Source of the DNA: JBHENC01 sp046262295
Lineage (GTDB): Bacteria; Acidobacteriota; Blastocatellia; Pyrinomonadales; Pyrinomonadaceae
Reading direction: 5' to 3'
Assembly (NCBI GenBank): GCA_046262295.1
Contig: JBHENC010000009.1
Coordinates: forward strand, 87,238-151,237
DNA length: 64,000 nt
The position numbers were made by a program, and so were the translations under genes. Positions 1 to 7,482 of the stretch are shown here, piece after piece; the stretch's first letter is position 1, and every line of letters begins with the position of its first letter. The notes below the pieces were generated by a model. It did not search any database. It worked only from the letters and a program-made list of their open reading frames with translations, and was not told the origin of the DNA.

Positions 1-1762
1 CGCCCCAGACCTCTTTCACTTCGATGGCGACGCTACGCAATGCTTCGGATGCCGCGATTAAGGTGACGCCGACAGTGAGCTACACGTCCGGCGGGAAGCC
101 TTATACGGTGGCGCTCTCGACGCTGCGGTTGACGGCGCAGCAGATCGAAACCCTGAATATCGGAGCGGAGTTGAAACGCGCGGGCGTGCGCGGGACGCTT
201 ACCGGAGCCGGACTGACGCTTACGGCGACGGGGCAGCCCGGCGCATTGATTGCGCATCTTTCCAGCTTCGACCAGACGCGCAACTACGTCTTCGATGTTC
301 CGCTCAAAGACCCGGCAGATATAATGAATCGCTCGGGCAGTTATCCTTGGACGCTGGAGGGCGAGGCCAATAGCGTTCTTCACGTCCGCAATACGAGCGA
401 TCAAAAGGCGCTCTTTACCGTGCAACTGGATTACGAGGGCGGCAGTTACACGCTGCCGATGCAGGCGGTTGCGCCGCAACAGGAGATTGCGGTGGATATA
501 CGCGCGTTGCGTGACTCACAAATCACAGACAGCATCAAACGAGTAATCCCGAAGCAGATTACCAGCGGACAACTGACGTGGAATTCGTATCGGGCGCAAG
601 CTGTGATCGGGCGGCTGGAAATCTATGACGCGAAGCAGCTGGTTGCCAGCAGTTACAGTTGTCCGAATTCATGCGAATGCGAACCGAGGACGGAGAGCCT
701 GTGGACTGATCCGGGAGCAGCAAGTGCGCTGATCGGCGAGCAATTCTCAGGGCGAGTGCTGGAGACGACCAGAGGGTGCTTTGGAGCACAGTACGGCCCT
801 TTCGATGTGACGAGCCAATCCAACTTATGGATTAGTGATACGAGCATCGCTACGATGGGGTGGATAGACGGAGCAGGCGCGCATATGAATGCGGTAGGAG
901 TAGGCGAGACGGCTTTGAATGTGGAGTTTCCGAGTGGGCCGCAGCCTGATCAAGACCCCGTTTGTGTNNNNNNNNNGAGTTTCCGAGTGGGCCGCAGCCT
1001 GATCAAGACCCCGTTTGTGTGATGCCATCTACTTACTTCGTGACGATGCCGATTGCTATTGGGCCGCGAATTAGTTTCATTTCACCAGATCGTAGGCTGG
1101 TTGGAACGAGCGCCGGCGGCGCAATCTACGGCAGAGGGTTTACGCCCAGCACAACCGTTCAGGTTACGGGCTATGGTGTCGGCGTCGCAGGCGTTACATT
1201 TAATTCAAATTCTGAGTTGTCAGTGAGCTTTCAGATTACGCCTGATGCTACCGCGGGAAATCATGCGGTGACGGTCACGACTGCCGGCTTGGTAAGCAAC
1301 AGTGTAAACTTTTTCGTGCAAGTGCCTAGAAGCCTTCAACTAGCTATAACTGGTGGTTTAATGACTCCTGTGAACGAAGATGTTAGAGATTTGGGAGGAC
1401 ACTTAGTAGCAACAAATCAGTGCGGAGTGTATCGCAACTATGGCTATTACCTACTGGATCAACAGGGGCAACGCATCTTCGACCCTTTCACGATTATGGA
1501 AGAGTTTGGTGGCTATAATGGTCCCTTCCCGCCGCCTACTGCTAGACTTGGCAACATTGCAGCAGGCAGCATTGTGCCTGATCTTCAAAATGTAACTTTC
1601 CGTTACCCGCGCTGCCTCATTGCCGGTGAGTTTGAAAGTTTCCTCATCGGATACAATGTTCTGATTGGTCAAACAATATATAGTTTGAGTACAATCGTCG
1701 GTGTTCAGCGGGGCAATGATAATGGTATTCTCAAAGTAGATGCCGAGATCGTCACCCCCTAA
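1..1762 (+). CDS. Ig-like surface protein with variable C-terminal tip (5' partial)
   Basis: The frame is open to the window start, so the signal peptide and N terminus lie upstream. Reading 3-967 and then 1021-1762, which removes a duplicated 44-bp overlap plus nine Ns, gives one continuous 568-residue protein; without that repair the frame breaks at the gap. Visible order: beta-rich conserved region (residues 1-200), a Cys-rich CPNSCECEPRT stretch, a BIG2-like Ig domain (about 225-320, with SNLWISDTSIATM and NAVGVGETALNVEF), a hinge ending YFVTMPI (333), then a tip. The tip starts with an IPT/TIG-like domain (ISFISPDRRLVG, VTGYGVGVAGVTF) and ends in about 140 residues I do not recognise. 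The part from residue 201 to 333 recurs downstream joined to other tips. I infer an exported, surface-displayed effector or adhesin. It is followed after 27 bp by a small exported protein. Confidence 0.75.
603..1053 (+). repeat. Shuffling repeat, copy A (in the full-length gene)
   Basis: This is the reference copy of the repeated module: 398 bp once the gap duplication is removed. It encodes RLEIYDAKQL through the BIG2-like domain to the hinge MPSTYFVTMPI. Homology with the other copies stops sharply at acgatgccgat, after which each copy continues into unrelated sequence. Confidence 0.9.
968..976. other. Scaffold gap with duplicated flanks
   Basis: Nine Ns separate two identical 44-bp sequences (924-967 and 977-1020). 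The contigs evidently overlap but were not merged. Removing 53 bp restores the reading frame of the surface protein, so the true molecule probably has one copy here. Confidence 0.93.
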
Positions 1763-1789
1763 GCGAATAAGTTTTACCTTGAGGAAAAC

Positions 1790-2485
1790 ATGAACAAGAC
1801 TAAGAAAGTGACAGTCGTTCTTGTAATGGCAATGCTGACAGCCGTGATCATTCATGCTAGCCAAGTCTCTGCAAGAGTTACAGCTGAAAAGCTCTTCAAA
1901 AGACAAGAGACGCAGTCAAATCTCGGCAGTGTAACGACCGCCGACGCGCTGGTGAGAGTACTCAATGCGGCGAATGTACCCGGGGGCATCGTGGTGGTGT
2001 CGCATTGCGATGAGCCGATTAGATATCCCGTAAGGCTAACGGATTCATCGCTACGTGATAAATTGAATTCAATCGTATTGGCTGACCACCAATATGTGTG
2101 GCAGGAAGAAAACGGGGTTATCAATCTTGTTTACCGCAACGATAATCCACCATTTCTAAATCTACACATTGCCCACTTCAAAGCCGAGAACGTAAAGACG
2201 GTATATGAGGCTCTTGATCTACTGCTTAGGACTCCCGAAGCGCAGGAAGGAATGCTTAAGCTTAGCTTAGGCCCTCAATTGCTTCGAGGAGGAATTGGCT
2301 ACTATGGCCTACCCGCGAGCAATAAGAGCAAGGACAACCAAAAATTCACCGTGAATTGCGCAAATGTTACAGTACGTGAAGCGCTCAACGCTATCGCTCG
2401 TGCACATGGGCGGGGAGTGTGGGCATATTCACAGGCATACTGTAAGAGAGGAAACTTCTTTTCCATTGATTTTTTGGCACAGTAA
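1790..2485 (+). CDS. Exported partner protein of tip 1
   Basis: 231 residues. The start at 1790 follows a TGAGGA ribosome site. The N terminus is a signal peptide or anchor (basic MNKTKK, then a hydrophobic run to about residue 25), so the protein acts in the envelope or periplasm. The rest is alpha/beta with two similar-looking modules; VTVREALNAIARAHG near residue 200 weakly recalls the short N-terminal (STN-like) domains of secretin-type proteins. Three cysteines are seen in the mature part. It starts 27 bp after the tip-1 stop codon and is followed by a strong hairpin, so it is probably co-transcribed with the surface protein. By position it is a candidate immunity or accessory protein for tip 1; that is inference. 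No homologue is recognised. Confidence 0.7.
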   Translation: MNKTKKVTVVLVMAMLTAVIIHASQVSARVTAEKLFKRQETQSNLGSVTTADALVRVLNAANVPGGIVVVSHCDEPIRYPVRLTDSSLRDKLNSIVLADHQYVWQEENGVINLVYRNDNPPFLNLHIAHFKAENVKTVYEALDLLLRTPEAQEGMLKLSLGPQLLRGGIGYYGLPASNKSKDNQKFTVNCANVTVREALNAIARAHGRGVWAYSQAYCKRGNFFSIDFLAQ

Positions 2486-2512
2486 GCATGAAGCGTAATC
2501 ACCAAATTGGAA

Positions 2513-2550
2513 AAATCGCCCGCGAGTACATTGCATCTCGCGGGCGATTT
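2513..2550 (+). terminator. Hairpin terminator after cassette 1
   Basis: A perfect 14-bp stem (2513-2526 with 2537-2550) around a 10-nt loop lies 28 bp after the partner-1 stop. The 3' arm ends in ATTT but no long T tract follows, so it is a likely but not certain intrinsic terminator. Confidence 0.6.
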
Positions 2551-2629
2551 CATGTTGCTCTATCTATAATAGGTACGGGCGAACTGAAGCTGACAAAATA
2601 CAATGGCACTTATCAAGCGGCTGGAAATC

Positions 2630-2656
2630 ATCTGCTTCACATTATAGATTTCCAGC
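2630..2656 (+). repeat. Inverted fragment of the core module (rearrangement scar)
   Basis: Just after a direct match to the core (gcggctggaaatc, 2617-2629) the sequence runs as a near reverse complement of the following core stretch (the part coding EIYDAKQM), then jumps to the direct copy at 2658. The result is a quasi-palindrome with 10-bp arms (2620-2629 and 2647-2656). Confidence 0.7.
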
Positions 2657-2657
2657 T

Positions 2658-3006
2658 GTTACAGTTGCCCGAATTCATGCGAATGCGAACCGAGGACGGA
2701 GAGCCTGTGGACTGATCCGGGAGCAGCAAGTGCGCTGATCGGCGAGCAATTCACAGGGCGAGTGCTGGAGACGACCAGAGGGTGCTTTGGAGCACAGTAC
2801 GGCCCTTTCGATGTGACGAGCCAATCCACCTTGTGGATTAGTGATACGAGCATCGCTACGATGGGATGGATAGACGGAGCAGGCGCGCATATGAATGCGG
2901 TAGGAGTGGGCGAGACGGCTTTGAATGTGGAGTTTCCGAGTGGGCCGCAGCCTGATCAAGACCCCGTTTGTGTGATGCCATCTACTTACTTCGTGACGAT
3001 GCCGAT
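2658..3006 (+). repeat. Shuffling repeat, copy B
   Basis: 349 bp collinear with 652-1053 (gap removed), with about half a dozen substitutions by eye. It keeps the BIG2-like domain and the MPSTYFVTMPI hinge and lacks everything upstream of the Cys-rich stretch. The homology ends at the same acgatgccgat boundary as in the other copies. Confidence 0.9.
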
Positions 3007-3772
3007 ACAAGTTAGGCCATTTGTACAAATTACGAGCGCAGATATAGGTGAAGATCGTATATCTGTTACGACTGGTCCCAATGGTGCTTTCGGACAGTTT
3101 ATCCTTAGTTTGGTTGGTCCTGACGGAACAGTTGATATAGCCAATGTAAATGTGCCGGCTGGCAATGGAAATTTCAGCTTCAATGTGCCAAACCTGCCTA
3201 ACAAAACTTTCACGTCCATACGAGGGGTTTTTGTGGTAAACGGTCAAACGGGAACCGGCTCGGGTGACTATAAGATCACCGTTCTGGGCGATTATTTGAA
3301 TACTTGTTACAACACTCCGCTTGAAACGGACTTTGATGGTGGAGTTGTGAACGCCGGAACATCAACAAGTTCTTGTATGTGGTCATCTCTTAACTTCAGA
3401 TCCAGATTCCTTAATGAAGTGAATGAGAATGGGAGCGGGATTGATAGTGTTGGCGTGGCACTTCAACTTGAGGCCTTTTGCCAGAACGCTCCTCCTAGCA
3501 GCCCGCCTTATAATGGTAAGAGGTATCGTAGACCGACAGACATAAAAACCAGTTGCGGAACCACACCGCGTCCTGATGTTTCTCTTGCTCGTGGGCCAAA
3601 CTCGTCGCTCAGTTGCGGAACACCTCTTTATATTGATGGAATCGGGCGCAGAGTGGTTGAGGACAGAGGAGGTAGTGTGGCAACCAACCAACTTGATAAT
3701 TACAGAGGCGTCGGTGTTGGGGTTTGTTCAGGATGGACTAATCCAACTCGAAAAGTTGTCCAACTTTACTAG
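2762..3772 (+). CDS. Orphan tip cassette 2 (start-less core fragment plus 3D-like tip)
   Basis: The frame is open from a TAG at 2645-2647, and the core homology begins at 2658. No convincing start exists; GTG 2762 lies inside the core, has no ribosome site, and would give 336 residues without a signal peptide. I therefore read it as a silent, displaced cassette. After the hinge comes a 255-residue tip: an Ig-like part (VRPFVQITSADIG to DYKITVLGD), a linker, and a C-terminal stretch with CGTPLYIDGIGRRVVEDRGG followed by LDNYRGVGVG. The spacing of its aspartates recalls 3D-type double-psi beta-barrels of cell-wall lytic proteins. That match is by eye only. A partner gene starts 16 bp downstream. 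Confidence 0.65.
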   Translation: MLETTRGCFGAQYGPFDVTSQSTLWISDTSIATMGWIDGAGAHMNAVGVGETALNVEFPSGPQPDQDPVCVMPSTYFVTMPIQVRPFVQITSADIGEDRISVTTGPNGAFGQFILSLVGPDGTVDIANVNVPAGNGNFSFNVPNLPNKTFTSIRGVFVVNGQTGTGSGDYKITVLGDYLNTCYNTPLETDFDGGVVNAGTSTSSCMWSSLNFRSRFLNEVNENGSGIDSVGVALQLEAFCQNAPPSSPPYNGKRYRRPTDIKTSCGTTPRPDVSLARGPNSSLSCGTPLYIDGIGRRVVEDRGGSVATNQLDNYRGVGVGVCSGWTNPTRKVVQLY

Positions 3773-3788
3773 AGGAGGTACATGAACA

Positions 3789-4772
3789 ATGCTGCATAAA
3801 AACCGCTTGGTTCTTCTGAGTATCGTACTTGCCACGACGACCTTTGTCGTGGCGGCAATGGTTAATCGAAATCGCAAAGCGCCTCCTTATGGAGAGCTGG
3901 CTGAAAATAGCGGGGAGGGTCATAGTGCGTCTGCTGTTAAATCTCAGAAACGACCGCGCAAACCTGCTGCGGACAGCAAGCAAAAACAGGACTTGGTCGT
4001 TAGTCAGAACAAAAGTTTCGTCGTATACCACGATGCTTTCGATCCATACAAGCCATCACGTGAGCCTCTAGTATTTACTGTGGCCGATGCCCGCACCGGG
4101 GTTCCTTTTCGTTCCATCCCAGTCCAATGGTCAGCGAGATATATATCGTCCGTTAAATGGGTTAATGATCGGTATGTTCTAGTGCGTGGCGAAGCCGGTT
4201 TTCTTGCTGTTCTTGATGTCGAAGAAAATAGACAAACCCACAATCTGAGTGGTTCCAACTTTGACCTTTCACCAGACCAGATGCAGGTTGTGTACAGCTA
4301 CGATTTCAATCCGCGTTATGGTGAGATTCCGCCTGAATACCAATCAGATTATGTGCTGTTCAGCTTAATCAAGCGATCACCAGCTTCTGGTCAAGTACAG
4401 GATAGGCACGACTCTTCTAACTACAAAGTGATCTATCCTGATCCACTTTCGTGGGGAGAGGCTGAACGGAGACCCTTTAATAACCTCAATGAGCGTCACC
4501 AAATTAAAGGTGGATTTGCTTGGAGGGCAGACGGACGAAATATAGCTTTTGTTGAAAATTACCGGCAAAGGCTGTGGCTAGTTGTTCTTCAACTAGATGT
4601 AAGCAACAACGATGTCGCCGTTAGCTCGCGGAGATTTGAGTTAGGTGCTGAGGCAACTGCTAACATCCCGGCACTGATATGGATGCCGAGCGGCATCCAC
4701 ATCAAGGTGAGCGGGAATCAAACGAACTGGTTGGTAAACTTGGATGCAAATACAGTCCAGTCTATACCTTAA
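3789..4772 (+). CDS. Membrane-anchored beta-propeller-like partner protein of tip 2
   Basis: 327 residues with a strong ribosome site (GAGGAGG at about 3773-3779). An N-terminal hydrophobic segment (residues 7-24, LVLLSIVLATTTFVVAAM) acts as anchor or signal. A basic linker follows, then beta-strand repeats such as VKWVNDRYVLVRGEAGF, DLSPDQMQVVYSYD and AWRADGRNIAFVEN, which resemble TolB/WD40-type propeller blades. Unlike the start-less tip ORF before it, this gene looks fully expressible. It shares no visible similarity with partners 1 or 3, but has the same envelope topology. I infer a candidate immunity protein for tip 2; a stand-alone periplasmic propeller protein is the alternative. Confidence 0.68.
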   Translation: MLHKNRLVLLSIVLATTTFVVAAMVNRNRKAPPYGELAENSGEGHSASAVKSQKRPRKPAADSKQKQDLVVSQNKSFVVYHDAFDPYKPSREPLVFTVADARTGVPFRSIPVQWSARYISSVKWVNDRYVLVRGEAGFLAVLDVEENRQTHNLSGSNFDLSPDQMQVVYSYDFNPRYGEIPPEYQSDYVLFSLIKRSPASGQVQDRHDSSNYKVIYPDPLSWGEAERRPFNNLNERHQIKGGFAWRADGRNIAFVENYRQRLWLVVLQLDVSNNDVAVSSRRFELGAEATANIPALIWMPSGIHIKVSGNQTNWLVNLDANTVQSIP

Positions 4773-4821
4773 GCAATTTCATCAAGCAGTTCTTCTGTAA
4801 GCTTGCATCAGCTTCAGCTTC

Positions 4822-4851
4822 AAGGCAGATGGGGATACCTCCGTCTGCCTT
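4822..4851 (+). terminator. Hairpin terminator after cassette 2
   Basis: aaggcaga (4822-4829) pairs with tctgcctt (4844-4851) across a 14-nt loop and is followed by attatatg. It lies 50 bp after the partner-2 stop. The stem is only 8 bp, so efficiency is uncertain. Confidence 0.5.
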
Positions 4852-4893
4852 ATTATATGTGCATCCAGCAATAATCGAAGAAAGAAAATCAGG

Positions 4894-5291
4894 GTGATCG
4901 GGCGGTTGGAAATCTATGATGCGAAGCAGATGATTGCCAGCAGTTACAGTTGTCCGAATTCATGCGAATGCGAACCGAGGACGGATAGCCTGTGGACTGA
5001 TCCGGGAGCGGCAAGTGCGCTGATCGACGAGCAATTCTCAGGGCGAGTGCTGGAGACGACCAGAGGGTGCTTTGGAGCACAGTACGGCCCTTTCGATGTG
5101 ACGAGCCAATCCAACTTATGGATTAGTGATACGAGCATCGCTACGATGGGATGGATAGACGGAGCAGGCGCGCATATGAGTGCGGTAGGAGTAGGCGAGA
5201 CGGCTTTGAATGTGGAGTTTCCGAGTGGGCCGCAGCCTGATCAAGACCCCGTTTGTGTGATGCCATCTACTTACTTCGTGACGATGCCGAT
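4894..5291 (+). repeat. Shuffling repeat, copy C
   Basis: 398 bp collinear with copy A from gtgatcgggcgg to acgatgccgat, with about a dozen substitutions by eye, some of them amino-acid changing (I for V/L, D for G, S for N). Homology starts and stops abruptly at both ends. Confidence 0.92.
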
Positions 5292-6042
5292 AGCCGTGGT
5301 AAGGCTCCGGGCATCAGTGATTAATCCACCAATCGCAAATGATGGGGCGGCTACACTCTCTGGGCAGCCATTTACCGTTCTAGTTGAAGCACTTAATGCT
5401 GATGGTTCGAGAAACACTAACTATAATGGTTCCGTTACAGTAAGCTTCACCGAAGGGCTGTCTCAAGGGGAGTCTATTTCTCCAGGCACGGTGATGCTTA
5501 ACCAAGGTGCTGCAACAACGCAGGTAGTGCTTGTTTCCGTTAATGGTGTTGATAAAGGTAAGACCCTACTTCTTACGCCAGCAAGCGGCAATCAAGTTGC
5601 TGGTTACATAAATGTTTGGTTTTCCGTTACGATGAACCTCGAACGCTGGAGAAATTGCGGATTTGTTACGTGTCCATTTGATGGCTCGTACAACTGTCAG
5701 ATGTCTTGTCCTCCATACCAGCGTCCTCAGAATTCTAATCCTTCTACACCTTATGGGCCTAGCGAGCCAATTGAATTTATCGCTGTCACCTCTAGACGCA
5801 CGACCAACAATTTAGATGTATGTGACAGCGCCGTGCAGGTCAAGACTTCGAGCGATGGTAGTTCTCGGTCTACGAAGGTTTTGGAAGTCGGGCCAAGAAC
5901 AAACGACCCCTATTGGAATAATTCTGGGACACCTAACGGGAATGGCGGATGTATATCTGACCTGTTAGCAACAAATCTTGGGCTAAATTACAGTTGCAAT
6001 ACAGGGACATTCAACATTTTCTTTAGATTTGGCCCGCAGTAA
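4894..6042 (+). CDS. Orphan tip cassette 3 (core fragment plus RlpA-like tip)
   Basis: The only start coincides with the beginning of the repeat (GTG 4894, the Val codon of AVIGRLEIYDAK in the parent). It has no spaced ribosome site and no signal peptide, so this is probably a silent cassette. After the hinge there is a 249-residue tip: an Ig-like domain (SGQPFTVLVEALNADGS, VTVSFTEG, TTQVVLVSVNG) and a Cys-rich C-terminal domain with CDSAVQVKTSSDG, VLEVGPRT, CISDLLATNLGL and CNTGTFNIFFRFGP. The order basic strand, V-x-GPR, D-L-x-LG recalls the RlpA/expansin double-psi beta-barrel, although the usual DRGP aspartate is replaced (VLEVGPR). Function as a cell-wall effector is inference. The partner gene starts 81 bp downstream. 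Confidence 0.65.
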   Translation: MIGRLEIYDAKQMIASSYSCPNSCECEPRTDSLWTDPGAASALIDEQFSGRVLETTRGCFGAQYGPFDVTSQSNLWISDTSIATMGWIDGAGAHMSAVGVGETALNVEFPSGPQPDQDPVCVMPSTYFVTMPIAVVRLRASVINPPIANDGAATLSGQPFTVLVEALNADGSRNTNYNGSVTVSFTEGLSQGESISPGTVMLNQGAATTQVVLVSVNGVDKGKTLLLTPASGNQVAGYINVWFSVTMNLERWRNCGFVTCPFDGSYNCQMSCPPYQRPQNSNPSTPYGPSEPIEFIAVTSRRTTNNLDVCDSAVQVKTSSDGSSRSTKVLEVGPRTNDPYWNNSGTPNGNGGCISDLLATNLGLNYSCNTGTFNIFFRFGPQ

Positions 6043-6072
6043 ATCGGTTAGCTTCAATGCCAAACATTAGGT

Positions 6073-6099
6073 GGGGCTGCCTACGCAATGGGCAGCCCC
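6073..6099 (+). other. 9-bp perfect hairpin before partner 3
   Basis: ggggctgcc (6073-6081) and ggcagcccc (6091-6099) form a GC-rich stem with a 9-nt loop between the tip-3 stop and the partner-3 ribosome site. No T tract follows. It could be an attenuator or mRNA-processing element. Confidence 0.45.
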
Positions 6100-6123
6100 A
6101 GAGCAAAGACAGGAAGGTGTTAT

Positions 6124-7188
6124 ATGGTAGCTAAAAATTCCCACCTCAAACAAAAGAACTTATTGATTAGCATTTCTATCATATGCTTAGTCTTATTAAT
6201 CGCGCTGGTTTTTGTTGTGGCAATGCCTACACAGCAAAGTAGATTAACAAGTAATCTAAGTAGCACTAGGCTTGACCAAGATAAAATCCAGAGCGGAACA
6301 GAGTTTGATCCTTATAAATATCTTCCTGTCGGTTCAACAATTACTAATCCCAACAAAGATGTAGTGTTCGCTGACCTTGATGGGGATAAGAGGCATGAAG
6401 TGATAATCTTCTACGGCATTAGTAACACTAATATGAGTCCTAGTGTCGGTCTTCTGGTACTAAAGCTAGACGGCACAGAATACAGCAAACAATGGGAAAA
6501 GATTTATGACTTTGGAGTGTTCGGTGAACCAAGTGGAGTCTATGATTTGAATGGGAACGGGAAACCGCAAATTATTGTCTACCGAATAATCGGTGCTAGT
6601 TGTCCTGGTAAATTGGACATTTATGAATCTCACAAAGGCAAAATCGAGCCTATCACAGGCGCATGGGCTAATGATAGCGGTCAGTGTCAATCCGTAGAGA
6701 TCAAGGACCTGGATAATGACGGACACTCGGAAATCATTGTCAAGGTTCAAAACTATGGAGTCAACCCCGATATATATCGTTGGGATCGAACGCAGTACGT
6801 CAAAAGTAATGATAAGTTTCCACAATACTACGATAATGATCTTGCGAAATTAATTCAGGAAATCTACGCCAAGGAAGAAGTACCGGCAGCAGACAGAGTA
6901 ATGTGGTGCAAACAGGCTGTCGAGATTTACTTGCTTCAGCACCGTTATACCGAAGCTATCCAGCTTTGTAACGAGACGATACGGATAATTGATGATCCTA
7001 AACTGACAATACCCAATAGAATTATCAGAAAAGAGGATTCACCTGAAGAAAAAGCGCAAATCATAACATCATTTGAAAGGGAAAAGGCAGAAGAGAAAGC
7101 AAAAATTCATCGTTTACTTGGGAACATCTACAAGGCTAGCGGAGACACTCGGCAAACGGAGAGTCAATATTTAGAAGCGCAACATTAA
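6124..7188 (+). CDS. Membrane-anchored FG-GAP/TPR-like partner protein of tip 3
   Basis: I start at ATG 6124 because AGGAAGG (6111-6117) precedes it; an in-frame ATG at 6088 lies inside the hairpin. 354 residues: an N-terminal transmembrane segment (about 12-33, ISIICLVLLIALVFVVAM), three FG-GAP/VCBS-like blades with acidic calcium-type motifs (DLDGDKRHEV, DLNGNGKPQI, DLDNDGHSEI), then a helical TPR-like C terminus (AVEIYLLQHRYTEAIQLC, IHRLLGNIYKASGD). It is strikingly AT-rich compared with the backbone, suggesting transfer. It is unrelated to partners 1 and 2 but has the same inner-membrane-anchored, periplasm-facing layout. Role as immunity or accessory protein is inference. Confidence 0.7.
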   Translation: MVAKNSHLKQKNLLISISIICLVLLIALVFVVAMPTQQSRLTSNLSSTRLDQDKIQSGTEFDPYKYLPVGSTITNPNKDVVFADLDGDKRHEVIIFYGISNTNMSPSVGLLVLKLDGTEYSKQWEKIYDFGVFGEPSGVYDLNGNGKPQIIVYRIIGASCPGKLDIYESHKGKIEPITGAWANDSGQCQSVEIKDLDNDGHSEIIVKVQNYGVNPDIYRWDRTQYVKSNDKFPQYYDNDLAKLIQEIYAKEEVPAADRVMWCKQAVEIYLLQHRYTEAIQLCNETIRIIDDPKLTIPNRIIRKEDSPEEKAQIITSFEREKAEEKAKIHRLLGNIYKASGDTRQTESQYLEAQH

Positions 7189-7222
7189 AGACAATTTGTC
7201 CCACAACGGAGCACGCTCTGAT

Positions 7223-7425
7223 CCCTTCGATGTGACGAGCCAATCCAACTTATGGATTAGTGATACGAGCATCGCTTTGATGGGATGGATAGACGGAGCA
7301 GGCGCGCACATGAGTGCGGTGGGAGTCGGCGAGACGGCTTTGAATGTGGAGTTTCCGAGTGGGCCGCAGCCCGATCCATGAAGTATTTGTCCGATGCCCG
7401 CTACCTACTTCGTGACGATGCCGAT
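7223..7425 (+). pseudogene. Shuffling repeat, copy D (decayed remnant)
   Basis: The DNA matches the second half of the core module (PFDVTSQSNLWISDTS to FPSGPQPD). The frame then stops (tga at 7380-7382) and the tail up to the hinge (acgatgccgattgct) is diverged and out of frame. There is no start, tip or partner. It marks the downstream end of the array and lies 57 bp from the end of the biotin carrier gene. Confidence 0.8.
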
Positions 7426-7482
7426 TGCTACCTCACCGGTAAGGTTCACTAGAGCTTAGCTATTCAATTAGCACGCGGAGAA

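Noticed and set aside
977..1028. Frame continuation of the surface protein after the Ns ending RSLIKTPFV
   Set aside because: It is out of frame because of the duplicated 44 bp. Removing the duplication continues into the tip.
2488..2715. 75-residue plus-strand frame after partner 1
   Set aside because: It spans the terminator hairpin and the inverted scar and is out of frame with the core homology; no family.
1..7430. Integron-like cassette array
   Set aside because: Repeats are coding core fragments with hinge boundaries, not attC-type sites, and no integrase gene is visible in the window.
1..7430. Insertion-sequence origin of the repeats
   Set aside because: No transposase or terminal inverted repeats, and the repeats are collinear parts of the surface-protein gene.
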